From an uncultured Lachnospiraceae bacterium (GTDB taxonomy: Bacteria; Bacillota; Clostridia; Lachnospirales; Lachnospiraceae): a stretch of 47,993 bases of DNA. Shown here one piece after another: positions 17,676-24,744 of this stretch. The notes beneath the pieces are model-generated. The model worked only from the letters and a program-made list of their open reading frames with translations, was not told the origin of the DNA and searched no databases. A program made the position numbers and the translations under genes. The first letter of the stretch is position 1; each line of letters begins with the position of its first letter. The stretch lies in contig CAJTLB010000023.1 of assembly GCA_910577045.1 (NCBI GenBank), forward strand, positions 1-47,993, in the 5' to 3' direction.

Positions 17676-18008
17676 CTATTCTTCTGTGCTATCTTCCTTT
17701 TCTACTTTCTCTGCCTTTTCTGTTTTTTCAACTTTTTTTTCTTCTTTTTTTTCTGCATCATCATCGAAGAACTCATCTTCAAACTCGTCATCATCTTCAA
17801 AGTCTTCTTCGAAATCCTCCAGATAATCTGGAGTAACATAGCGGTATACTGCATAAGCAATTCCTGCTACAGCAGCTACAGCCCCAATAATTGCCAATAT
17901 CCAAAGCACACAATTCTTTTTCTTATCCTCTTCTTCTTTCTTGTGAAGAAGCTCATTGAGCTTTGCTGCACTCAATATTTCGTCAATCCTATTTGACATC
18001 TCAGACAC
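17676..18008 (-). CDS. Small single-pass membrane protein with acidic tail
   Basis: A 110-residue protein with a charged N-terminus (residues 1-31), one membrane helix (about 33-53, VLWILAIIGAVAAVAGIAYA), and a C-terminal half made almost wholly of Asp, Glu and Lys (EDFEEDFEDDDEFEDEFFDD and a Lys/Glu repeat). I do not recognise a named domain; similar proteins are common as hypotheticals in Lachnospiraceae. The start is uncertain: GTG 18008 lies only four bases after AAAGG, ATG 17999 lies thirteen bases after it. The gene has its own promoter and a perfect palindrome upstream, so it appears to be regulated separately from pcrA. No function is assigned. Confidence 0.7.
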   Translation of the reverse strand: MSEMSNRIDEILSAAKLNELLHKKEEEDKKKNCVLWILAIIGAVAAVAGIAYAVYRYVTPDYLEDFEEDFEDDDEFEDEFFDDDAEKKEEKKVEKTEKAEKVEKEDSTEE

Positions 18009-18027
18009 ACATCCTTTCTATCCTTTT

Positions 18028-18057
18028 GTATCGGTTTCCGATACCTGTAGTATAGCA
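18028..18057 (-). promoter_or_regulatory. Extended -10 promoter with palindromic operator
   Basis: On the minus strand TGCTATACT (18057-18049) is an extended -10 box. Five bases downstream lies the perfect palindrome GTATCGG-AAA-CCGATAC (18044-18028), covering the transcription start. The placement is that of a repressor operator. I cannot name the regulator. Confidence 0.6.
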
Positions 18058-18114
18058 TAACCATTTCCTTTTTTCTATATACTTCCAGAAATTTAACAGA
18101 CAATTTATAAATTC

Positions 18115-20322
18115 CTACAATTTTTTTAATTTCGCAAAAGAAGCAAACATTTTTTTCGTCCCAGCTTTTTCAAAATCTACTGTTACTTCATAATCACGTC
18201 CGCCTTCTAAAATATTTATTACAACTCCTGTGCCAAATTTTACATGGAACACAGTATCTCCTATAGTATAATCCAAACCTGCCGAAGATGTTACTGTAAA
18301 ATTCTTTGGCTGTAATACTTTCGGTTTCTGCATTGGCACGGACTTAGGCTTAGAAATCCCCATAGTATTTGGCATATTTACAATTCTACGCTGCGTAATA
18401 CCATCCAATAACTCTAATGGAATCTCCCTTAAAAAACGAGAAGGCTGGTTCCATTGTGTTTCCCCACGGATCATACGCTGTTTTGCCAAAGAAACCGTTA
18501 AACTATCCATTGCACGCGTAATCCCTACATAGCAAAGCCGCCGTTCTTCTTCTACATCCGTTTTATCCTCTGAATTAATCGACATATAACTTGGAAATAT
18601 CCCTTCTTCCATGCCACATAAGAATACTTTAGGGAACTCTAGCCCTTTTGCACTATGCAAAGTCATTAAAACTACCCGGTCAGAAGACTGATCCAAACTG
18701 TCAATATCTGCTATTAATGCCACTTCTTCCAAAAAACCGCTTAACGTAGGCTCTTCTTCTTTTTCTTCATAGTCTGCAATTTTACTAATTAATTCATCTA
18801 TATTTTCCATGCGTGCTTCTACTTCTTCCGCATCCTCACCATCAAATTCTTTTGTATACTCTGTTTCCTTTAATACATCTTCTAGAAGCTCTTTTAAAGA
18901 CAAAATCCCTACCTTACTCCGAAATACTTGTATTAAGTTTACAAATGGCTCTATTTTAGCTACAGCCCTTCCCAAAGAAGGGATTTTCTCTGCCACGCGG
19001 AGCGCATCATAAAAACTTAAATTATTTTCTTCTGCATAGTCTTGTACCCTATCTATAGAAGCAAGCCCAATTCCACGCTTTGGTATATTAATAATACGGC
19101 GTACAGCCAAATTATCCCTTCCACCGTCAATTGTCTTTAAATAGGCAAGTAAATCTTTAATTTCTTTCCGGGCATAAAAGTTTATGCCCCCTACTATTTT
19201 ATAAGGGATATTTGCCCTGACAAATTGTTCTTCTAATATACGGGACTGCGCGTTTGTACGATATAAAACGGCACAATCGCTATAGTGGTATACTTTATTA
19301 GCGATTAGTTCTTTTACCTCAGAAACAACACGCTCTGCCTCTTCATTCGCTGTTTCACACTGGTTAAGCCTAATTTTTGCTCCTTCCTCCCGTTGTGTCC
19401 AAAGCGTCTTATCCTTCCTTCCCCTATTATTCCGTATTACCATATTAGCGGCATTTAAAATATTGGAAGTAGAACGATAATTCTGCTCTAATTTAATCAC
19501 TTTTGCCTCTGGGAACACAGTTTCATACCCCAAAATATTCTGAATATTCGCCCCGCGGAATTTATAAATAGACTGATCATCATCCCCTACTACGCACAGA
19601 TTTTTAAATTTCTCTGCCAATAAACTAATAAAACGGAACTGTACCGTATTGGTATCTTGATATTCATCCACCATAATATATCGGAAACGGTTTTGATAAT
19701 TCTCTAGCACATCTTTATGCTTTTCAAACAACTCTACTGTTTTACACAATAAATCATCAAAATCCAGCACATTATTCTTTTTTAACTGCTTTTGGTATTC
19801 TTGGTAAATATCTGCTATTCTTTTTAAACGAAAATCACTCCCAGCATTTTGCCGGAACTCATCTGGTGTCACCATTTCTTCCTTTGCTTTTGAAATAGCA
19901 GATAACATATCCCGTTCCTTAAATATCTTCGTATCCACATCTAAACGTTTACAGACTTCTTTCATAATGGTCTTCTGATCGTCTGTATCATAGATCGTAA
20001 AATTATGTTCAAATCCCAAACGGTCTATATAACGCCTTAATATACGGACACAAGAAGAATGGAACGTAGAAACCCAAATGCTTTCTGAACCATAACCCAC
20101 CAGCTTGTCTACCCGATCCCTCATTTCCCCTGCTGCCTTATTTGTAAAGGTAATCGCCATAATATTCCAAGGGTTTACCCCTTTTTCTTCTATTAAATAT
20201 GCAATCCTATGTGTAAGCACACGGGTTTTCCCGGAACCTGCCCCGGCAAGAACCAGAAGCGGCCCTTCTGTATAAAGAACCGCTTCTTTCTGTGCCGGAT
20301 TTAAACTTTCATAAATACTCAT
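18115..20322 (-). CDS. pcrA: ATP-dependent DNA helicase PcrA/UvrD
   Basis: A 735-residue superfamily 1 3'-5' helicase for repair and rolling-circle replication. Motifs in order: Q-motif LNPAQKEAV, Walker A AGAGSGKTRVLTHR, motif Ia AITFTNKAAGEM, DEYQDTN (Walker B), GDDDQSIYKFRGAN (III), QNYRST (IV), TLHSAKGLEF (V), and RRLCYVGITRA (VI). The C-terminal DTVFHVKFGTGVV segment is the Tudor-like RNA polymerase-binding region typical of Gram-positive PcrA. Start at ATG 20322 with AAGAAAGG seven bases upstream. It lies 16 bases after the SPFH gene and may be transcribed with pspA-ydjI. Confidence 0.95.
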   Translation of the reverse strand: MSIYESLNPAQKEAVLYTEGPLLVLAGAGSGKTRVLTHRIAYLIEEKGVNPWNIMAITFTNKAAGEMRDRVDKLVGYGSESIWVSTFHSSCVRILRRYIDRLGFEHNFTIYDTDDQKTIMKEVCKRLDVDTKIFKERDMLSAISKAKEEMVTPDEFRQNAGSDFRLKRIADIYQEYQKQLKKNNVLDFDDLLCKTVELFEKHKDVLENYQNRFRYIMVDEYQDTNTVQFRFISLLAEKFKNLCVVGDDDQSIYKFRGANIQNILGYETVFPEAKVIKLEQNYRSTSNILNAANMVIRNNRGRKDKTLWTQREEGAKIRLNQCETANEEAERVVSEVKELIANKVYHYSDCAVLYRTNAQSRILEEQFVRANIPYKIVGGINFYARKEIKDLLAYLKTIDGGRDNLAVRRIINIPKRGIGLASIDRVQDYAEENNLSFYDALRVAEKIPSLGRAVAKIEPFVNLIQVFRSKVGILSLKELLEDVLKETEYTKEFDGEDAEEVEARMENIDELISKIADYEEKEEEPTLSGFLEEVALIADIDSLDQSSDRVVLMTLHSAKGLEFPKVFLCGMEEGIFPSYMSINSEDKTDVEEERRLCYVGITRAMDSLTVSLAKQRMIRGETQWNQPSRFLREIPLELLDGITQRRIVNMPNTMGISKPKSVPMQKPKVLQPKNFTVTSSAGLDYTIGDTVFHVKFGTGVVINILEGGRDYEVTVDFEKAGTKKMFASFAKLKKL

Positions 20323-20338
20323 GCACAAACCTTTCTTA

Positions 20339-21334
20339 TTATACTAACTTCGTCCCACAGTTTGGGCAGAAATTTGCCCCTCCTGTCTTTGTTCCACAAT
20401 TCGGGCAGAAATTTGGTGCTACCCCCTTCGTATCATAAGCTCCAGCACCCACATTCCCATTCTGGTTATTCATCATATTCCCCATTTGGTTTGCCATCTG
20501 CTGCCCCATCATCATGCCCATCTGCATCCCTGCCATACTATTTGCCATATTTACGCTGGTATTGCCAACGCCTTTCCCATTTGTCATAGCATCTGTCATA
20601 GCCATTGTCTGGTATCTGCCCATATCCCCAACCATACTTTGGGAAGCAGCCTTTTCTACCATTTTTTGGATATTCTCTGGATAATTTACACTCTGCATAG
20701 AAAAATCAGTAATACTAATCCCAATTTTACTGATTTCCATATCCAAATCTTCCCGGATTCCTTTACCGATTGAATCTGAACTTGCCATTAAATGAATGGC
20801 ATCCCTTCCTTCCTTTACCATCCACTTCATTAAAAGCTGATCCAGTTTAGCTACTACACGCTCCTTTACATCAGCCGTGGTAAATATCTTTTTTACACCT
20901 GCCACTTTATCAATTAATGCCTGATGATCACTAATTTTAAAACTAAATGTACCAAAAGCACGGACTGGAAGCCCGCCTGGAAGATTTAGGCTAGGGGCTG
21001 GAATATTAATTTCATTTTTTGTCCCCCATTTTTCTGTAAATTCCTTTGTATTAATAAACAGGACTTCTGCCCTTATCCCACTGTTAAAGCCAAATTTAAA
21101 ACCTTTTAATGTAGAAAGAAATGGGATAATATCTGACTCAATATCAAAACTTCCCTCATCGGTAAAAACTCCCTCAACCTTGCCATTATATAAGAAAATT
21201 GCATCTTGGCCAGGACGGATAATTAACCTGCTCCCTTTTTTTATCTCTCCATTTTCCCAACGCCAAAATATTATATCGTCACGGTATTCTTCCCATTCTA
21301 CTACATTTGCCAACTGGCCGCTAAAAAATCCCAT
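20339..21334 (-). CDS. SPFH-domain protein with C-terminal zinc ribbon (YdjI-like)
   Basis: A 331-residue protein matching the Bacillus YdjI type: an SPFH/virion-core domain (about residues 20-260, including AFGTFSFKISDHQALIDKVA), a Gly/Met/Asn-rich linker (MGMMMGQQMANQMGNMMNN), and at the C-terminus two FCPNCGTK repeats that form a zinc ribbon. In Bacillus subtilis YdjI works with PspA (YdjF) in membrane stress, and the gene here lies 25 bases downstream of pspA, so I infer the same partnership. The start has GGAGAGGG seven bases upstream. Confidence 0.88.
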   Translation of the reverse strand: MGFFSGQLANVVEWEEYRDDIIFWRWENGEIKKGSRLIIRPGQDAIFLYNGKVEGVFTDEGSFDIESDIIPFLSTLKGFKFGFNSGIRAEVLFINTKEFTEKWGTKNEINIPAPSLNLPGGLPVRAFGTFSFKISDHQALIDKVAGVKKIFTTADVKERVVAKLDQLLMKWMVKEGRDAIHLMASSDSIGKGIREDLDMEISKIGISITDFSMQSVNYPENIQKMVEKAASQSMVGDMGRYQTMAMTDAMTNGKGVGNTSVNMANSMAGMQMGMMMGQQMANQMGNMMNNQNGNVGAGAYDTKGVAPNFCPNCGTKTGGANFCPNCGTKLV

Positions 21335-21359
21335 TATGTATCCCTCTCCTTTTCTGTAC

Positions 21360-22037
21360 TTATAAGCCCATCTTGGCTTTTAATGCTGCAAGTTCATCTT
21401 CTACACCAGAAGAAGGTGTTTCTTCATATTTTCTTGTTAAGGAATCAATATCACTATCTGCTCCCTTATTTAACTCTGCCATAGCATTTGCTTCATCTAG
21501 CATCTTATTTGCCTTTGCTTCCATACGGTCAAACGCTGACAAAGTTGCTGCTGCACCATCAATACTTGCTCCCATCTTATTCATTTTTTCCTGTGTTTTA
21601 GCAACTGCCATCTTTGCCTTAATGGCATCTCTTTTAGCATTTAACTGTGAAATATCATTTACTAATTTATCGTGCATCTGCTTCATCTTAGCCGCATTAT
21701 CTGCTGCTAAATCATATGCCTGCTGTAATCCCGCCTGTTTTTCTGCAAGCTGCCCCTTCTTTGTTAAGAATTGGCGTGCATCTGCATCATTCCCAGCTAA
21801 TACGGCTTTTTCTGCATATTTCTGCATTTTCTCAATTTCTTCCATACATTCAGACAGAACACGTTTACATCTAGTTTCCTCTGCCATAACTGCAGCCGTT
21901 TCTGCCTTAACCTTGCCTAAATCGCTTTCCAAATTGCGAAGGTATTGATCAATCATCTTAGAAGGATCCTCTGCCTTATCCAAAAGTGCATTAATATTTG
22001 CAGACATAATGTCCTTAAAACGTGAAAGAACTCCCAT
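21360..22037 (-). CDS. pspA: PspA/IM30 family membrane-stress protein
   Basis: A 225-residue phage-shock-protein A homologue, nearly all alpha-helical coiled coil. The N-terminal helix MGVLSRFKDIMSANINALL is the amphipathic membrane-binding helix; LLDKAEDPSKMIDQYLRNL is the family signature. I start at ATG 22037, where AAGGAGG sits at good spacing; an upstream in-frame ATG at 22088 would add a non-homologous leader. It is the first gene of a likely pspA-ydjI-pcrA transcript. PspA proteins polymerise on damaged membranes and in Firmicutes respond to cell-envelope stress. Confidence 0.93.
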   Translation of the reverse strand: MGVLSRFKDIMSANINALLDKAEDPSKMIDQYLRNLESDLGKVKAETAAVMAEETRCKRVLSECMEEIEKMQKYAEKAVLAGNDADARQFLTKKGQLAEKQAGLQQAYDLAADNAAKMKQMHDKLVNDISQLNAKRDAIKAKMAVAKTQEKMNKMGASIDGAAATLSAFDRMEAKANKMLDEANAMAELNKGADSDIDSLTRKYEETPSSGVEDELAALKAKMGL

Positions 22038-22135
22038 ACTTATTTCCTCCTTATAAACTGTCATTTTTAGTATATTCCCAGGCAGCATAAATAATCTATC
22101 TACTCTACTATCCTAGCCCTGCCTATATCTTAATT

Positions 22136-22165
22136 ATTATATCATGCAAAACAGGGTTCTGTCAC
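22136..22165 (-). promoter_or_regulatory. Predicted pspA promoter
   Basis: GTGACA (22165-22160), an 18-base spacer and TATAAT (22141-22136) on the minus strand, about 100 bases upstream of pspA. Confidence 0.5.
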
Positions 22166-22218
22166 GGATTTTCTTTAAAACCGATTAAAGAACTATTCCT
22201 TCTTAAGAAAGATTTTAT

Positions 22219-22247
22219 TTGACGATTTTCTTATTCAGTGTTATTTT
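22219..22247 (+). promoter_or_regulatory. Possible promoter of the 41-residue protein
   Basis: TTGACG (22219-22224), 17 bases, TATTTT (22242-22247), roughly 55 bases before the small gene. The -10 box is weak; TATAGT at 22251-22256 is an alternative. Confidence 0.4.
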
Positions 22248-22306
22248 AATTATAGTAATATTTCAGTAGACGATTTATTATAAAGACCATATAGGAGGTA
22301 ATATTT

Positions 22307-22432
22307 ATGGAAACTCATGAAGAACTATTAAGACAAGTAAAAATTATTGTTGGGGTTTCAGGTATTATTGTTACAGTAATTAGTGCTGTTATTACTATTA
22401 TTGCTATTCAAAAAACCATAAAAAGCAGATAA
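22307..22432 (+). CDS. 41-residue single-pass membrane protein
   Basis: Translation METHEELLRQVKIIVGVSGI then IVTVISAVITIIAIQKTIKSR. A short charged N-terminus is followed by one hydrophobic helix (about residues 12-34) and a basic tail, the usual build of small membrane proteins. Support for a real gene: AGGAGG (22293-22298) eight bases before the ATG, a possible promoter upstream, and an intrinsic terminator just after the stop. It sits alone on the plus strand between pspA and ktrA, both of which are on the minus strand. I do not recognise a family. A regulatory partner of PspA or of the K+ channel is conceivable from position only. Confidence 0.65.
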   Translation: METHEELLRQVKIIVGVSGIIVTVISAVITIIAIQKTIKSR

Positions 22433-22442
22433 TATTTCTATT

Positions 22443-22488
22443 GGCTGCTGCATAAAGACAGAACACCCTTATTGCAACAGCCTCTTTT
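22443..22488 (+). terminator. Terminator of the 41-residue gene
   Basis: GGCTGCTGCATAA pairs with TTATTGCAACAGCC (22469-22482), with one mismatch and one bulge, followed by TCTTTT. The 3' arm closely resembles that at 35647-35654. Confidence 0.7.
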
Positions 22489-22507
22489 CCTTAGCCAACA
22501 GCCATTA

Positions 22508-23158
22508 TTATAAATGTTTCAATATCTTGTCCATATCCTCTCCTCTGCCAATTACCATTAAATGTTCATCAGCGGCAAAAACATGGTCTGCAGAAGGCAA
22601 TAATTTTACTTCTTCCCCTTTTTTTGTCCCTAAAATACTTACTTGGTATTTTACGCGGAAATTAACATCGCGGATACTTTTTCCAAGCCATTCTGTAAGA
22701 GGGGGAATTTCATAAATAGAATAATCATCTGTAAGCTCAATATAATCAAAAACATGGTTTGCACTATGGCGTACAGCAAGCTTTTCTGCAATGTCACGGT
22801 CTGGGTAAATTACTTCATCTGCCCCATTTTTTAGTAAAAATTTAGCATGGATATCCCTATTTGCTTTGCTAATCACATATCGTGCGCCCATTTCTTTAAT
22901 TAGGCTTGTAATCTCTAAACTGCTTTGAAAATTTGTCCCTATACAAACAAAACAAAGGTCAAAATTTGCTACCCCAAGGCTTCTTAATACTTCCTCATTC
23001 GTACAGTCGCCAATCTTTGCGCTGGTGACAATAGGAAGTAAGTCTTCCAATACTTCTTCCTTTTGATCCACTACCATAACCTCATTCCCAAGCTCTGCCA
23101 AGTTCCGGCAAAGATGGCGCCCAAATTTTCCTAACCCAATAATCAGAATTGATTTCAT
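22508..23158 (-). CDS. ktrA: Potassium uptake regulatory subunit KtrA (RCK/TrkA type)
   Basis: A 216-residue cytosolic gating subunit. The N-terminal Rossmann RCK_N domain has ILIIGLGKFGRHLCRNL and the strand-2 acidic residue in VMVVDQKEE, which binds nucleotide. The C-terminal RCK_C domain (about residues 138-216, IPPLTEWLGKSIRDVNF) binds effectors such as cyclic di-AMP in homologues. It follows ktrB by 23 bases in the same transcript. In Firmicutes KtrA octamers gate the KtrB dimer in response to ATP/ADP and c-di-AMP. The presence of a c-di-AMP link here is from family knowledge. Confidence 0.93.
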   Translation of the reverse strand: MKSILIIGLGKFGRHLCRNLAELGNEVMVVDQKEEVLEDLLPIVTSAKIGDCTNEEVLRSLGVANFDLCFVCIGTNFQSSLEITSLIKEMGARYVISKANRDIHAKFLLKNGADEVIYPDRDIAEKLAVRHSANHVFDYIELTDDYSIYEIPPLTEWLGKSIRDVNFRVKYQVSILGTKKGEEVKLLPSADHVFAADEHLMVIGRGEDMDKILKHL

Positions 23159-23181
23159 ATTATAGCTCCCCTCTATCTACT

Positions 23182-24558
23182 TTATCCTATATTAATTTGC
23201 TCTACTGGCTGTTGTACTGGTGCAATCCTTTTTTTCTGTGTAAAGGACAGTGCAAACGACAAGCTTCCAATCCTTCCACAGTACATTAATATTATAATGG
23301 CTATACGTGACGGCAATAACAATTCCCTTGTAATGCCTGTTGACATGCCAACCGTGCCAATTGCTGAGAATACTTCTAACAATACATCTGCCACTGGCAA
23401 TACTTGTACTGCCGAAATAAATAGTACTGCTGCTGTAGCTAAAAATAAATTTGTGCAAAAAACAGCACTTGCCTTTACAATTGACTCACTATCTAGCCTT
23501 CTGCCAAACAAATTACAACCATAAGTCCGCTTCATATTAGACCAAATATACATTAAAATCACAACTATAGTAGTTGTTTTAATACCGCCCGCCGTAGATC
23601 CTGGGCTTCCTCCAATAAACATTAACACTACATTTAAAAATTTCCCTGCATCTGTAAGCTTTGCTAAATCCACTGTATTAAAACCAGCAGTCCTAGCTGT
23701 TACAGAAGCAAACATAGAACACAATATCTGTTCTAATATTCCTTTTTCTGCAAGTATATTATTCCTCTCCAAAACCCAGAAAAGAAACGCACCTGAAAAT
23801 AACAAAAATGCTGTTGATACTAATACAATCTTGGTATGCAGCATATATTTCTTAAACTTCAACCCATGTCTCGTCACATCATCCCATACAATAAATCCTA
23901 TTCCACCTGTGACTACTAACAACATAATTGTTATATTCACAACAATATCCGCAGAATATGGGACTAAGGAAATATATTCCTCTTGATAACCCATTAGATC
24001 AAAGCCTGCATTACAAAACGCCGAGATAGAATGGAATATACCATAATAAATACCTTTTACAATGCCCAGTTGAAAACTAAAACGAATCGCAAGGATTAAT
24101 GCACCAATCCCCTCTATTATAAAAGTTCCCTTAATAATTTTATGTGCCAGCTTAATAATGCCACCTATCTGCAAGGTATTGACACTTTCCTGCATAAGCC
24201 CTCTTTCTCTCAGGCTAATTTTCCTTCTAAGCAAAATAGAAAAGAAAATACCAATCGTAATAAACCCTAAGCCGCCTATTTGGATCATTAATAAAATTAC
24301 AATTTGCCCAAATATTGTCCAGTGTGTGCAAGTATCAACTGTTACAAGCCCCGTTACACATCCTGCGCTTACTGCAGTAAATAAAGCATCAAAAAAAGAT
24401 GTTGGCTCACCACTTTTTGCTGCAATAGGTAGCATAAGTAGAGCTGTCCCTATTAATATCATAATCAAGAACCCTACTGCTATTGTCTGTGTCTGTGACA
24501 ATTGTCTTTTCTGTTTTCTATACCATCTTTTTTTCCGTTCTACTTGCTTTACTGCCAT
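23182..24558 (-). CDS. ktrB: Potassium transporter KtrB (TrkH family)
   Basis: A 458-residue membrane channel-like subunit with four M1-P-M2 repeats. The four filter glycines can be seen in AGCVTGLVTV, SAFCNAGFDL, TARTAGFNTV and IGTVGMSTGI, and GGSPGSTAGGIKTTT marks the gating-loop region. The Arg/Lys-rich N-terminal 20 residues face the cytoplasm. The first gene of ktrB-ktrA; promoter at 24642-24670. It imports K+ (probably coupled to Na+) for osmotic and turgor control. Confidence 0.93.
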   Translation of the reverse strand: MAVKQVERKKRWYRKQKRQLSQTQTIAVGFLIMILIGTALLMLPIAAKSGEPTSFFDALFTAVSAGCVTGLVTVDTCTHWTIFGQIVILLMIQIGGLGFITIGIFFSILLRRKISLRERGLMQESVNTLQIGGIIKLAHKIIKGTFIIEGIGALILAIRFSFQLGIVKGIYYGIFHSISAFCNAGFDLMGYQEEYISLVPYSADIVVNITIMLLVVTGGIGFIVWDDVTRHGLKFKKYMLHTKIVLVSTAFLLFSGAFLFWVLERNNILAEKGILEQILCSMFASVTARTAGFNTVDLAKLTDAGKFLNVVLMFIGGSPGSTAGGIKTTTIVVILMYIWSNMKRTYGCNLFGRRLDSESIVKASAVFCTNLFLATAAVLFISAVQVLPVADVLLEVFSAIGTVGMSTGITRELLLPSRIAIIILMYCGRIGSLSFALSFTQKKRIAPVQQPVEQINIG

Positions 24559-24641
24559 TTTCTAACTTCCCTTCTAGTAGGCTTTACTGCCAAATTTCTC
24601 TTTCCTTTATTTCTTCCTTTCTCTCTGGTAATTCCCTTTCT

Positions 24642-24670
24642 ATTGTAAACTTATCTTTATGCAAAGTCAA
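24642..24670 (-). promoter_or_regulatory. Predicted ktrBA promoter
   Basis: TTGACT (24670-24665), 17 bases and TACAAT (24647-24642) on the minus strand, 83 bases ahead of the ktrB start. No ydaO-type c-di-AMP riboswitch fold was evident in the short leader. Confidence 0.6.
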
Positions 24671-24692
24671 ACAAGTTTCTTAAATTCTTTCC

Positions 24693-24742
24693 AAAAAAAC
24701 CAAAGCCTGCCAACATGAACTTATTTATTAGCAGGCTTTTTT
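24693..24742 (-). terminator. Terminator after the large coiled-coil surface protein gene
   Basis: AAAGCCTGC (24702-24710) and GCAGGCTTT (24731-24739) form a nine-pair stem with a 20-base loop; on the minus strand GGTTTTTTTGG follows. The T-run on the other side could also serve the opposite strand. Confidence 0.75.
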
Positions 24743-24744
24743 AT

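Noticed and set aside
24559..24692. c-di-AMP riboswitch ahead of ktrB
   Set aside because: The leader after the predicted promoter is under 90 bases and lacks the conserved ydaO core and a terminator.
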